From Serripes groenlandicus (Eukaryota; Mollusca; Bivalvia; Cardiida; Cardiidae): a stretch of DNA of 64,000 bases. Positions 42,336 through 54,472 of this stretch are shown here, one piece after another. Position 1 is the first letter of the stretch. The number at the start of each line of letters is the position of its first letter. The notes under the pieces were generated by a model that was not told the DNA's origin, did no database searches, and saw nothing but the letters and a program-made list of their open reading frames with translations. Where the stretch lies: the NCBI GenBank assembly GCA_031761405.1, contig JASEVX010000005.1, positions 31,049,127-31,113,126 on the forward strand, given 5' to 3'. Made by a program: the position numbers and the translations under genes.

Positions 42336-43179
42336 TTCTGAAAGGTGTCCCGGATGCCTGCAGGACAAAATCTTGATCTTCAATGGTCGCAAATTCCGTA
42401 GGTCGGTTTTCAAGTGACATATATATACATTGTAATGAACCGCGTCACATGAAAATCGACCATCTTTATTCGCAACCATCGAATATCAAGAGCTAGTAGG
42501 GTAAATACATTTATTTTAGTCGCAGCTCTGGTGTAAGGAATCCATACTATAGGGATTTATCCTGGATATTACCCACAGAAGTACCGTGATATAAGTGAAT
42601 ATCCAGTGAAGAGTAGAAAAGTCACACAATCACACACACACACCAACATACACCCAATAAACCCCGAAAAGGTACAAATCACCATGTAATTATTAACTTA
42701 AACAAATAGATCAATTATATATAATCGAGGGAACATAAAAACAAAGACGTCTTACCTTTAACTAACTTCAGGGTGTAAAAACAAAATTGTCACTGACTGA
42801 CTAATCCAATTTCATAAACACAACCATCTGTTTAATTGTCTGGTACTCGCGATTCAAAAAGAATATTAATTTGGAAATAAGAATCCAACATGTCCTGTTT
42901 AGTAAACACAATACTTAAAACACGTTGGAAATACCGTGTCGTCATTTTCTATTTTAGGCAACAATGTTGCTTGGATCTAATAGTAGACTAAAATAATTTG
43001 GACTTGGCCTAAACCATCCAAATGGATGTAGGTGAATTGACGCTTAATCATGCAGATATTTGTTTTTAATTTTTCTAGTTTGTATTAAAGTTAAACCACT
43101 GGCGTCTGCTTTTTTATTTGTGAAAATTAGAAAAATAATTGGATAATAGGTATTATAATCAAAGCACTGAAAGCGCTAA

Positions 43180-44230
43180 TGGTATAGGGGCATATGTAAA
43201 GTGAAAATACATGGACAAACATTGTTGAAACAATAAATCATCGACCTTTAAACAAACCAAACCAAATATTTTTGAAACAACACAGATTGCCTGTATAAAC
43301 AAAATACATCGCAAAGGACAAAAGATTGACAATAAACTGAGCAGCGATCTTAAATTAACATATTTCCGGTTCAGAAAACACTAAAGATCCACAATGTATA
43401 TTGGAATCATGCTCATAGATGAAAGACAATCAAACGCATGTTAGAGTTATGTCTCTTGTGCACTGCACATATGTAGCTTATTAGTTTCCTATACACGAAG
43501 ACTTATATTGATTCATTGAAACTATTGAGACAATGACCGAAGAAATAAATGAACAAAATGAGTTTATACCTAAAATAACAGATCAGATTTGCGTTTGAAA
43601 TATTGCATCGGTCTCCTCATCCCAATATATAAGTGTGAAGACTTTGAAATGGATCTGCCAAACAATAACAAAGTTTTGAACCATGAATGCAAACCGTAAC
43701 GGACAGTCGGACGGATGGATAAACAGATAGTCAGACGCTCCGGACAAAGTACAAAGCTTGGGGAAGCACTCATTAAAGAACAAGAGCATTTCACGGAACG
43801 CATGTGTTGCACGCGAAAGCCATATAATAAGTTAGAACATGGAAGGCCAAAAATATACACACTCCAAACACAGCATGCTAAAGTTTTTGTAATGGTGCAC
43901 TGCACATCTGTTGGTTATAAGTTACCTACAAACCAAGTTTTAAATGGATACAATGGAAATTAGTTGAGAAAATGGCTGAACTAAATTAGGAACCATGGAG
44001 ATTACTAAAGTAAGCAGACCAGAGTTATGTACCTAGTATTTTACCGTTCTCCTGATCACACGGTATAAGTGTGACCACTTCGAAATGAATCTGCCAAACA
44101 GAAACAACGTTTTGACCAATAAATGCAAACCATGACGGACGGACGGAATGCATATTCAGGCAGACGGCCGGCCGGACGCCGGACAATGCCTTCAAGCTTT
44201 ACAGACGGAGACAAGACATAAAGTATTGAT
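43180..44230. mobile_element. Dispersed element related to the right-edge foldback
   Basis: 43180-43450 parallels 63540-63860 (ATAGGGGCATATGTAA, GGACAAAAGATTGACAA, CTAAAGATCCACAATGTATA). 43585-43900 is the reverse complement of about 62930-63240 (GATCTGCCAAACAATAAC, GGGGAAGCACTCATTAA). 44060-44130 repeats the GAATCTGCCAAACAGAAAC segment. Contains ACGGACGGACGG microsatellite. Open frames here (43570-43963) coincide with the repeat and its copy at 62918-63352, so they are not annotated as genes. Confidence 0.65.
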
Positions 44231-44429
44231 TACAGAAGACTGGTTCGATGCGTCAAACCACTTCTGTGTTTAGGAAAGGGTTAACATGTATTTGTAATGT
44301 ATTTGCAGTTTAATTGAATCTCCGAAAAGGGCCCGTACAAGGTTTATTGACAAAAACCTATTTAGAGTACATTTTTAGTTTATTTGACATCTAGGACTAG
44401 ATTACATGTTGACGTGTGTATGTTGAAAT

Positions 44430-44575
44430 TAACTAACAACACTGACATCGAGGTCAATCATAAGTCAGCTAGAATGTGTTTCACTCGTTGGAACTATTTT
44501 GTCTCATTAATTAATGCAAACGGAATGTTGTTCGTGATTCGGTCAAACCAATGAAATCAGTGTAAAAGCTGGTTA
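44430..44575. repeat. Dispersed repeat shared with 6405-6590
   Basis: TTTCACTCGTTGGAACTATT and AACCAATGAAATCAGTGTAA match the copy near 6445-6530. Confidence 0.65.
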
Positions 44576-44647
44576 TATTCGAGTAGGAATTCAAATGTGA
44601 AGCGTTGTTGCAGCCGTAAGTCGACTTTTCGAAAGCAGGCTAGGAAT

Positions 44648-45005
44648 GGGATAGGGGCGAAAAGCCCCTATCCCAAAAAGTATAAACTTTGATATATACA
44701 CAATGGCTCTAACTTCTTCGTTAGCCAGATTTGACCGATGTTTGCATTTTTTTGGTGCGATACAAAATAAATAAAACGACAATCGAATAAAGCGGTATGC
44801 GCCTGCATGTAGTCACATATCTACCCTTAAGACTGGTCACAAGGATTTTATCCACAAACGATCGGTTTACGACCAGACATTGAAACACGACACAGATTTT
44901 AGGGTAGATATTTTGCTACATGCTGACTCGCGCCGAACGCTTTATTCGCTGATCGTTTATTTTTGTATCGGATCAAAATGTAAACATGGGTCAAATTCGT
45001 GAAAT
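44648..45005. repeat. GC hairpin followed by a 278-bp palindrome
   Basis: 44648-44674 is GGGATAGGGGC, GAAAA loop, GCCCCTATCCC. 44728-45005 is an imperfect palindrome: CAGATTTGACCGATGTTTGC pairs with GTAAACATGGGTCAAATTCG, CGAATAAAGCGG with CGAACGCTTTATTCG, and CATATCTACCCT with AGGGTAGATAT. Probably a foldback MITE. Confidence 0.75.
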
Positions 45006-45079
45006 ACGTTGGAAATACAGTGTCGTCATTTTCTATTTTAGACAACAATGTTGCTTGGATCTATAATAAACCAGCGGCG

Positions 45080-46050
45080 GCGAGACTTAAATAACTTTGA
45101 CTTGTCCTATACCAACCAGTCTGAGCACCTTTATTACAAAAGCAAAATGGCTGGAAGTGAATTGACATTAATCTTACAGATATTTTGTTTATTTTTTGGT
45201 TATTCTAGTTTCCGTTGAAGTTAAACCACTGGTGTCTGCATTTGTATTTACTACGCAGATGCAAGTTGGTCTGGAGCCATAAATATGCAATTGCAAAGAA
45301 TGCATTGTCATGCCCGTTGATTTTCACATAATAAACTTTCAAAAATTTAAAAACCAGATCATGAGATTTAAAACATCCAGAGAAATAAAGATTTAAGAAT
45401 GATCTCTGCATTTTACCTGTTTTCCAGCTTTGACAGATACCTTTATATTCAGTTTGTTTGCAATTGGGATATTATTTGTTTGACAGTGTTCAAAATCACA
45501 TAATTAATCAGACACGAGAAAACTGACCTGTGGCGCAAATGTAATATCTACATTATCGGTAATTTGTCTTAACCGTGTTGAAAAATATAGACTGTGTGCA
45601 ATTAGACACAGTGCACAGACGACAAACCAATTAACACATGTCCCAGTATAAATATTCCGATAATTCTCGGTAATCATCGGCAGCTTTCGCTAGCAATCAC
45701 GGAAACGTAAATTTTCCGCTGAAATGTTAGTAGTACTTGTAGAAAATGTTAAAAAGGACCAACATTTATACTTTAATTAATAAAATATATGTCAAATAAA
45801 AGGTAAATGAATTTCTACATTATGCCATAAGTGCCTTTTTATTTTTTTTATTTTTAAATAAAAGAAATTCACTGAAAACATGTAAACATTAACGGAAAAA
45901 GACCGTTTCTTAACGGTTTATATGTAAGTTAGATGGAAATTTGGGTGACTGTATTAAAACTTAAAAAGGGCCAAAATATTATTGAGATAAAACACATAAT
46001 TTCATGTATTTTTTGTTATCGAGTTTTGACAGTTGCTGATTCTCATAGTT
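45080..46050. other. Intergenic, nothing recognised
   Basis: AT-rich. 45110-45240 echoes 43040-43110 (AGTTAAACCACTGGTGTCTGC versus AGTTAAACCACTGGCGTCTGC, 20-base core shared). No supported gene. Confidence 0.45.
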
Positions 46051-46054
46051 GGAT

Positions 46055-46305
46055 ATGTTCACTCTCAACTTGGGTTACGGCATATGACCACCATTATATG
46101 TAGTAAAAGGCTTATTTAAGCTTAATTACTTTGGTTTCCTCTCATGTTCAAACTAGCAACATTTCTGGCATATTGCAAGATCTCCTTTATCCTATGCTTT
46201 TCACTGAACTATGAGTGAAAAGTTTACGCTTTCTAGATACGACCCATTTTCAAGATAGGAAAGTAAAAAGTCACCATATTGTCTGTTTTGTGATCGTCCC
46301 ATGTT
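46055..46305. repeat. Long dispersed repeat, third (partial) copy
   Basis: TTCACTCTCAACTTGGGTTA, ATGTAGTAAAAGGCTTATTT and ACCATATTGTCTGTTTTGTG match 17270-17820 and 31285-31515. Ends near GATCGTCCCATGTT. A third locus favours a dispersed element over a simple two-copy segmental duplication. Confidence 0.75.
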
Positions 46306-46507
46306 TGAGACACAGGTGCCAGTCTAGTTTAAAAATCTAAAAATATGCTAATACAACTGGAGAGAAAGTCTAGAACCAGGGTAAAAGTTAGAGGTGACCC
46401 TTAGGTGCCTTGCTACAGGTGAAATGCTCTGAGAGATCATTGGGAGATCGATAAGACCGTTGAGGGCTCTTAGGGCGCTCCTTGAGAGACTTTTCTCCGC
46501 GACCGTT

Positions 46508-47750
46508 GATACCCCCTTTACACAGAGGTGGCGACCGTTGAGAGACCGTGGGACTATAACAAAAATGGCCAGATCTCTCAATGAGCTTTCAATGAGCACC
46601 CAGCAATCGTCATGGTCTCGGAATGTTCTTCCAGTGGTCTCCACGGTCGCCACGGTCTCATCGAAGTTTTGAGTCGATCCAAAACAATCTCTCAACGGTC
46701 ACTCAATGAGCGCTCAACGGTCTTATCGAACTCCCAATGATCCTGAGGGTCACAGTTAACTTTAACCCTAGACTTTCTCTCCAGTTGGTATTAGCCTTTG
46801 TGCGCCTAGGTCCAACCCTTTGCGAGTACACATGAAACATGTCCGGCTCCATGCACAGGTAGTTAAAAAATGCTCCCTTGTCTTCCAGCCTTTCTTGCAT
46901 CAGCTGGCTATAATCACCAAGCTGTAATCTTCTTTTCAGGGACGGACCCACCAGATTCGTTGCCTCATTCTTCTGTCCCTCTGCCTCCTCCTTTGGACGA
47001 TTTCAATGGCCGACTGGTTCTGTATAATTGCTTGGTGACCTTGAAAGGTTTAACCATTTATCAGCACTTGGTTGTTCATCTTAGACTTTCTTCAACAGCT
47101 TGTCAGAGACTGATGCAAGAGCACCACAAACCGCTAATATATATACCCAGAGGCTCCCTGTCGCCCAACAAATGCTCAACAATCTCCTTGGTCGCCCAAG
47201 GAACTCTTCATGTTCCCTCATCGATCTCTCATTATCGCACCTGATCTCTCAGCGATATATCAGCGATCTCATTAGATCTCCCCATGGTCTCTCTTTGTCG
47301 AAAAACAAACGCTCAGCAAACTCCAAGTGGTCGCCGTAGTACCCATCGATCTCTCAAGGGTCTTTCCAGGAGCGCTCGATAAGCGCTCAATGAACGCCAT
47401 GGTCACTCCAAGATCTCTTTAGATGGCAATGGAAGTTGGCAACACATCGCACAACGAGCGCACAAGCCTCCAAAGCATTTACACGGAAACGACTTTTTCG
47501 GGGCTTTGAGAGATCGGACTAATTTTGAATCGCTCAATGGTCGCCCAATGATTTCGGTGTGTGTAAAGGGGGCTTAAGAGATTGTTTTGGACCGAGTCAA
47601 CACTTTGAGGAAACCGTGGAGATCACTGGAAGATCATTAAGAGACCATGGTGAATGCTGGGTGCTCATTGAAAGCTCGTAGAGAGATCTGGCCATTTTTT
47701 CATCGTTCAACGGCCATCTCTGTGTTAAGGGGGAATTATTACCAACTTGT
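46508..47750. mobile_element. PIF/Harbinger deletion derivative with ~200-bp inverted repeats
   Basis: Left arm runs CCCCCTTTACACAGAGGTGG..AATGGCCAGATCTCTCAATG..CAATGAGCACCCAGCAATC..CCAAAACAATCTCTCAACGG (46510 to ~46715). The right arm (~47555-47747) is its inverted partner, containing GATTGTTTTGGACC, GGGTGCTCATTGAAAGC, GAGATCTGGCCATTTTTTCA and CTGTGTTAAGGGGG. The interior holds a transposase fragment. More CGCTCAATG/GATCTC-rich copies of the arm sequence lie at 46420-46500 and 47170-47560. Target duplication not resolved. Confidence 0.7.
46703..46951 (-). pseudogene. N-terminal fragment of a Harbinger-type transposase
   Basis: 82 codons. LMQERLEDKGAFFNYLCME, then FHVYSQRVGPRR and WRESLGLKLTVTLRIIGSS match the helical N-terminus of HARBI1-like nucleases (L-x-x-EL..F.NF.RM..E.F..L...V.P.I...T..R..L....RLA.TLR.LATG). 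The DDE nuclease core is absent because the inverted arm follows directly. Dead remnant. Confidence 0.65.
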
Positions 47751-48056
47751 TTTGATTCCCTTTTAATGGATTTAGGGCCCTTTGGTTCGGGATCATCAGA
47801 CTGTTTAACCAACTATATGTTCTTGTCATCGGATGTTTTAAGAGCAGACGTACGCTTCTTAAAATGGCATAAAGCCAGTGCACGAGAAAATGATACAAGT
47901 CTGCGTTTTTGAATAGTGAGGGTTCATATCATATTGTCTACCTGCTCAGTTTGATCATAATCCACACACGTTGTATTACCGTCTAATAAGTGCGTGTTAG
48001 CTATATGTGAACAGTTTAGATATGTGCGGATGCGCATGCTGATCCGAATATGAGTC

Positions 48057-48268
48057 GTTCCACGGGAAAACCAACATTATGGAATCTGCGTAAAATATTG
48101 ACCCGGATCAGTCTAAGCATGCCGCGCAGGCTAATCTGGGCAGACACTTTTCTTCTCCTCAGTCATTACTCTACACCTCTAAATGTGTCGGCCCGGATTA
48201 GCCTGCGCGGACTGATATTGGTCGATACATTACGCAGAGTTCATAATGTTGGTTTTCTCGTGGAACAA
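48057..48268. mobile_element. Palindromic MITE, GTTCCACGGGAAAACCAAC family
   Basis: GTTCCACGGGAAAACCAACA..GGAATCTGCGTAA at left; TTACGCAGAGTTC..GTTGGTTTTCTCGTGGAAC at right. Third copy of the family that forms the end of the ORF at 9059-10171. The open frame at 48050-48385 is this MITE. Confidence 0.8.
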
Positions 48269-48479
48269 CTTATATATATACTGTTCTCAAAAGCCAACTT
48301 GTACATTTTCTCATATATAAGATTAGGTGATAAACGATTCACACGGCGACATTTGGGAATTGACGATAAAATAGGGCAGAATTAGATAATTGTCTATCCA
48401 CCCATCCTTTCTGCAGTAGACGACTTTGAAAAACATGGTTGAACCTTAGTTAAACAATGTGATTCGTCATGCCAACCAC

Positions 48480-49730
48480 CGTAACTAACCTTTGTTTATC
48501 AATCAACATGGCTTGAAGAAGTCTCGTAGAGGGTCATCCAGGTAACATTTCTACAAAATTAGTTGGATATTGGCCAATTACTTTCGGAGAAGAAGATTTT
48601 TAAAGTTTAAACTATATCCATATAAGGCAGAATTAAAAGTTCTCCTCGGTACGCAGTATAGTGGAAAACGTTTATCTTAGCATATACGAATACACATATC
48701 GGAGATGTATGCACGTCATCGCCGTGCGATGGCTGAGTATATAAGACCGGTTTGACGGGTTTTGGTCAGTTCTAACAAGACTTCGAACAGTTAACTTCTC
48801 ACTATCCGAATTCAGTATCAATATGAGGGTTTAATATATATTTCTGTATTTCACTGTGTTATGTGCTTGGAAGAATTGAATAAGGAATGGTTAATATGCG
48901 ATTGGACTGCACAGGTTTCCAGAGTCTTTTCATAAAATGTTTTTATCTCTGGTTTTTCCCCTGGGTTAGTCATATCGTAGTCATTATGTTTAAAGTTCTG
49001 ATAAAACAACGGAACAATTTGATATTTATATAGTAAGCACAGATTGTAATTGCTTACTTCCTCTTTTGAATAAATCGCTGTCTTGCCCATGCAATAGGTG
49101 TTTGCTTGTGTTAAGTAGAGTTAAGACCAGCCCTGTCCATGTCTGTCATGTTTTTTTACCAATTAAATCCACATGGCCTGATAACATTTTATAGAGGCTC
49201 GCCCTAGGAATATTTCTACAAAATCATTTGGAAAACGTCCAGATAATTTCGGAGGCGAAATTGTTAAAGCTTTCCACTATAGGCAAAACAGCCCAACTCC
49301 CTGGCAACCACGTTATTTGACCAATCAACATGGCTATAAGAAATAAGTGAGAAGGTCACCCAAGGTACATAACTACAAAATTATTTAGAAAAAGGTCAGA
49401 TACTTTCGGAGAAGATTATTTCCGATTTTCACTATAGCCATATAAGGCTCGTCTGGCAGGTTTTCTTTTTTAACCAATCAACATAGCTTGATGGAATCTG
49501 ATAGAGGGTCAGGGTCACTCGAGGAACGTTTCTACAAAGATATTTGAAAATCAGCCCACCACGTTTCGGTTGCCATGGAAACAAAAATTCTGCAAGGATC
49601 AAGACAATTTGGTGAGGACATTTAGAGGATGCTTTCTGTGAAGTTTCATCCCAATTGACCCGCTGGTTACAGGGACGATGTTTACGCACGACCCACATAG
49701 GGCTTCACAATAACTCGTGCTCAGGTGAGC
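48480..49730. mobile_element. Helitron-like modules, about 150-160 bp, ending in GTGCTCAGGTGAGCT
   Basis: Modules with CAATCAACATGGCT, AGAGGGTCA, TTTCTACAAA, TTTCGGAGAAGA and CACTATAGCCATATAAGGC occur near 48505, 49160, 49322 and 49480. The block ends GTGACAGG-like CGTGCTCAGGTGAGCTGAAA near 49718. Between 48640 and 49140 lies unique sequence with a small minus open frame (48851-49090) that has a copy at 56567-56758 and no recognised domain. Confidence 0.5.
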
Positions 49731-49862
49731 TGAAAATCATTATAACTGAAAGTATCATTATTAAGTTTGTAAGATTGTGGTCCAAGAACAAATTGATTAT
49801 TATTGGTATGTTCCCTTTTTGTGAGAATACTGCCAAATTTTGTTTGCATTAGGGAAAGGGTT

Positions 49863-50045
49863 TAGTTTAAACGTATTTATTTTACATCAATTGCGAAACA
49901 AGCTTTAAACTTATATTAATTACGCTCGATGTCTGCTTTCTGTAGACATAACAAGTACTCGCACCGTTTTTGTGGTAAAATCACAAAAGGCAGAACCAAC
50001 CCATCACGGGATTCGAACCTATGACATTTGGTACGAGAGGCCATG
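49863..50045 (-). mobile_element. SINE-related fragment shared with 7807-7990
   Basis: TTACATCAATTGCGAAACAA, CTCGATGTCTGCTTTC, AGAACCAACCCATCACGGG, GATTCGAACC. Same layout as the 7.8-kb copy. Confidence 0.55.
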
Positions 50046-50188
50046 GGAAAGGTTGAACACTAAATATACAAAAGCATTTTTTACCTGAAAAAGATGACCC
50101 TAAATGAATCCCCTACGGACTAGTTTTGTGTAATCTAATCCATCTGTTTTCAACATGTCAATGATATATAAAGACACTCGATTATTTT

Positions 50189-50382
50189 TTAACCCTTTCC
50201 CTCATATAGACGCCTCTGTAGCAGACGACTTTTGAAATCTTTCCAACAAAAGACGAAATTGCTCAAAACAAGCAATTTCTCCTTTTGACACAATGTTTTC
50301 ATTTAGGGAGATGTTCCCTATTATTGTTGAGATGTTTTCAAAGTCTTCTACGGCATATTTGTTGTGTGCGGGAAAGGGTTAA
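50189..50382. mobile_element. TTAA MITE, full-length
   Basis: TTAACCCTTTCCCTCATATA at left, GTGCGGGAAAGGGTTAA at right. Central GAAATTGCTCA..CAAGCAATTTCTCC. Both flanks TTAA. Confidence 0.8.
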
Positions 50383-50399
50383 TTAAATACAGGATAAAT

Positions 50400-51245
50400 G
50401 CATGACCATACTGACAAAATTAGCCCCATCCGCTGACGTATCGCATCATCTTGGTTGAGGGTCGCCCAGGATAAAGTTCCTGACAAATAAGATTGAAATA
50501 TAGTCAGTGGATTTATATTACGTGAGAAGATTTTTGTAACTTATCACTATAGTTATAAATGGAAAACCAGCATGGCCCCCTAATGGCCATGTTTTTCCTC
50601 TTTGTTGACATGACAGAGTTGTGAAATGAATGCAATTTTTTGCATAGATTTCAAAGGAGATTACCCATAACAAGTTTTATCATCTTCCAGACAGGGACTA
50701 TTATTTGAGTTCTAACGATTTACTGTTAAAGAGTAGTCACAAAACATCACATTGAATCTTTGGATCATGTGATCTATATAAAAATCTTTTTGTTTGCTGT
50801 CATTGCAATGAATTAAGTTGTTTGCCAACTTTAAACAAGAGGGCCAAGATGGCCCTAAATCGATCACCTGATTGATAGTAAATTAGTAGCAAATATTTAA
50901 CAACAAATATCGGGGAAAATGTGATCAAGGAGTGCAAATGAAACTGCAAAAGTGGACACTGTTAAAGAAATAGCTTATCAGTAAAGGCCATTTGTATCTT
51001 GAAACTTACAAGAACTTTAATAAGAATGACATTATAAAGTTTTGTCATTTTGCGCCTTTCTTGATGCCGCCTGACTGCGATGTTTTTCAGCCAATCAGTA
51101 CGACTTGAACAACTTTTGTAGAGGGTCACCAATACAATACAAAGGAACATTTCTACCAAATTGTATTGGAATCTGACAAGCTGATTCAAAGGAGAAGATT
51201 TTTGAAATTTGGACATTTTGCACCCTTTCTGATGCATTAGCATCC
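50400..51245. mobile_element. Helitron-like start and modules
   Basis: AACAAGAGGGCCAAGATGGC at 50835 followed by CGATCACCTGAT is the characteristic 5' start of a widespread molluscan repeat. Modules like those at 48.5-49.7 kb occur at 50455 (GAGGGTCGCCCAGG) and 51075 (CAATCAGTACGACTTG, AGAGGGTCACC). No hairpin end seen. Confidence 0.5.
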
Positions 51246-51274
51246 AAAGTTCTCAATGGAATTTAAATCGTTAT

Positions 51275-51455
51275 ACCACGTCGAAGTTTAACGCTGTTCT
51301 CAACAATATTACAGTTATACCACTGCGGAGTTTACAATCCCTTTTCAACTATATTACAGTTATACTACGGCGAAGTATAACGACCTTTTCAACTATATTA
51401 CAGTTATACCACGGCGGTGTTTAATGCCGTTTTCAGCATTTGTTACTGGTTACTA
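51275..51455 (-). repeat. SINE tail in three or four tandem units of about 55 bp
   Basis: Repeated CAACTATATTACAGTTATAC with CGGCG-AAGTATAACG or ACGGCGGTGTTTAATGCC. This is the conserved SINE 3' domain (minus strand) multiplied in tandem, an odd arrangement for a SINE. Confidence 0.7.
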
Positions 51456-51459
51456 GTTA

Positions 51460-52825
51460 CACGGACGTGCCGGACGCACACACGGACGGACAAAGCCATT
51501 TCAATATCCCCCTCCCTGATAAAGGGCTGTTCACTTTGATGAGATCATTTAAATTCGAGGAGGTAAAATTTATTGGATATATTTAAATTTTTCTTGTAAG
51601 AATATATTGCGATTTCTTTTTTTTTACCACAGAGTTGGGTCATGCATTATGCAAGAAAAAATTCATCAGGCAAAATTGGTTACCGTCGTTTTGGAACAAA
51701 TCGGGACCCGGACAAAACAAAAATGGTGTTAAGCATTCTCTACTTTCACGTTAAAACAAGGTCAAAATACTATAAGTAATCAAATCAATCATTTCCAGAC
51801 CATCCTATACATATTTACAATGAATTTAAAACGCAATGTCATATTATTCAATGCATTCTGGTGATGGTATACACCAATTTCTACGCAGACAATGTTTTTA
51901 GGGACTACTTGGCCTCTATCCGAGTGAACTTTTACGCGCGTGTTACAAGCGAGTGCATATAATATAGCAGATACTTGCTTGCTTCGGTGCAAGATTGAGA
52001 TATGTTCAATGAGTCCAATTTAACATAACTACCGACTGTAGAAATAGGAGAATGTTTTGAAAATAACATTTTTACCCTTTTCTCACATTGAAATTGCATT
52101 TATTTCCATTTCCGATCATACAGATACTTTTTTTTTTCACGTTTGACACATGCACCTTTGTTCGACAATACAGAGACACTATATTACATGTTGTCCCTGG
52201 ATGATACAACCATATTTAGAACGGTTAAATAGATGAAAATAACCGATGTACATAATTGTAAATTCTATATATATTTACAGTATGTATTTGATAATCTATT
52301 CCAGGGTACATGTACACGATTGATTGGGTCTTTCTATATCATCTGTTTTAATTCCCTTAAAATAAACTCTACACACATATCGGACTTAAATAATTTCATT
52401 AATAAATAAAACTCGGTAAATGTTATATATTCTTTATTTCCTCCAATTTAGAAGATTATACAGATTACAATACAAACATTACAAAACATACATTACTCGT
52501 TATAAACTACGAGAGATAGATATAGAAAAATAGAGAGAGAGAGGAGTATATGTAAAGGCACAGCAGATTTAAGATAATGATAAACATGTACGTTTCCCCT
52601 AACAGAGCACTTGTCCGAAACGAAAGGAAAAGCACTCAATGAGGAAGACTTACATGAAAGGTACATGTACCTATGCATATACTCCCATAACATATATACA
52701 TCTATGATACATGTGAACATCATACAGCATTCAAAGGTAAATGCATGAAAACATACCCAGACAAAGGTACTCAGTCATATCCAGATGTGTTAAGAACAAT
52801 TATAATATATTACATACAACTGCCT
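51460..52825. other. Intergenic, nothing recognised
   Basis: Begins with an ACACGGACGGACAAAGCC simple repeat. Otherwise AT-rich unique sequence. The right end (52440-52825) may be 3'UTR of the following retrotransposon remnant. Confidence 0.45.
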
Positions 52826-53466
52826 TTATACCAACGATTTCTCAGCTTGTTTATACGAATTCCAAATGGAATCCAGAAACAGTGTGACATGCTTGAAAAC
52901 TATAACATAATCGTAGTGAAGTGCATTATTTACAATCGGATTCAAACCGAATAGAGCACAAACATATTCATAACTATTCAGCGATACTAATACAGCTAAA
53001 ACTGTGCTCCCAAACTTGTAATCTGTTTTCTGATTAAATAAGATAGTACATTCACGAAGACCTTTACAGTTACATGTAGTCAAGATATGCTCCGTCAGAC
53101 TTATTCTCATATCATACAATCACACCGCGAGCAACGAGTAAAATCCGGAAATGACGAATACGCAATTAATTGAGCGATAGAAAAACTAGCCCGTAGCAAA
53201 CTTGGATCATGTTTTGCATAAGACCATGCTGGGCTAATCGAGAACTGCTGTTGAATTTGTCTGTATAGTACAAACTCTAGAGAAGATGTTCTCTCGGTCC
53301 ATTCATTAGTGAAGTAATGAGTTAACTTTGTACTTAAACATTTTTTCCAAATATGTTTGCTCGGGAAGCTGCCATGGGTAATACAGTTTTGCAAAACATG
53401 TAACAAGTCATATTTATGTAACAGTTTGACAACGTCAGCTATAAACCCTAGTTGATATGAACACAC
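52826..53466 (-). pseudogene. Non-LTR retrotransposon ORF2, C-terminal remnant
   Basis: Two overlapping minus-strand frames, 53107-53466 and 52826-53119, read as one C-terminal region broken by a frameshift near 53110-53120. Landmarks: DVVKLLHKYDLLHVL, SFPSKHIWKKCLSTKL, HPSLL-type KHDPSLLRASFSIAQLIA, the zinc-knuckle-like C-x2-C..H-x4-C (CSRCD..LTEHILTTC) and a terminal IVFKHVTLFLDSIWNSY. This layout follows the post-RT tail of LINE ORF2 proteins in bivalves. The reverse transcriptase and endonuclease are not in the window, so it is a 5'-truncated dead copy. Confidence 0.6.
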
Positions 53467-53589
53467 GCGTAATAAAAATATAGATTGTGTCGCAGTCTCT
53501 TTCTAAACGACACCTAGAAAGGTCAGTTTTCTCTTATCAATTTCGGCTTCTATAGGGAATGCTCCTAAAAGACCGAGGACAATAACTGT

Positions 53590-54290
53590 TTGATGAAATC
53601 ATTTGTTGCAGAGTTGTTGTATCATGTTGAAAATGTTGAAATGTTGAACAAAATGTTCAGTCTCCATGAAGTGATATATTTATGTTTTTTAGGATGCAAC
53701 TGCATTTTGATGCATCTGATGCAGATAACTTTTGAAAACATTGTTGCGAAAGAAAAAAACAACAATGTTTTCATTTAGAGATTTTGCGTTATTTTGGCAT
53801 ACAATGCCTTCAAAGTTTCTGCTGCAAAATCGTTGATTGTGGATTAAGCGATTAGTGTAGTCAACTCACAAGTGTTAATTTGTGAATCAACAAGGACTGA
53901 AGCCATTTCATTGCAATCTCTATAAAGGAGAGTATAATTGTCAAATAGTTACAATGAGCAATTTCTCCATTTGTCACAATGATTTCAACATTGTTCATTA
54001 ATCATACTATAATATATAGAGATTTACTATATTTTTGACTCGATATGTTCAGTCCCTTGCTGCAGATTTATTGTAGTGTGGGAAATGATTTGTAACCATT
54101 ATATTCTTGAATTCCAGACTGTTTAAAGCGCTATTATTGAATATAGATGTGACATTGTGACAAGGAGAAATATCATTTATACGCAATTAAGTCACCTTTT
54201 TCCACAATGTCTTCTATATATAGTCTGCTGCTGCAGTTTGTATTAAAATGCGTCTGAATTAGAGAAGGGTTTCCTTTTAAACGAGATTTC
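53590..54290. mobile_element. Several strongly decayed TTAA-family MITE pieces
   Basis: CTTTTGAAAACATTGTTGCG (53730), GAGCAATTTCTCCATTTGTC (53958), CAGTCCCTTGCTGCAG (54050), AGTCTGCTGCTGCAG (54222). Order and orientation fit two or three fused copies without clear termini. Confidence 0.45.
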
Positions 54291-54472
54291 CTTGCTCCAT
54301 TGTTATTTCGTCTGTTCCTTTCCATCTATGGGCATACATCATAAATTATTGCAATTTGCAACAATATTATCAAACGGTTACTGCTAGTGGGAAATTAACG
54401 GCACTTGAATTTAAACTAGAACTATCACTGAATGTGATTAATACCCCCGAACGCCGCCCTGATAGGAAAGGT

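Larger units (their letters stand above)
39195..42902. repeat. Duplicated block, copy B (cGLR-like locus)
   Basis: Direct duplicate of 23560-27290. Specific to B: a TTAA MITE next to the TG repeat, a 12-bp in-frame deletion in the gene, one fewer intron minisatellite unit, a W-to-C change and two disabling lesions. Confidence 0.9.

Noticed and set aside
43570..43963. Overlapping open frames on both strands (111, 68 and 82 codons)
   Set aside because: The same sequence recurs inverted at 62.9-63.3 kb within a repeat, includes ACGG simple repeats, and shows no domain.
46348..47339. Open frames of 115, 124 and 79 codons around the Harbinger derivative
   Set aside because: They lie in the long inverted arms and their CGCTCAATG-type repeats; only the 46703-46951 frame matches transposase.
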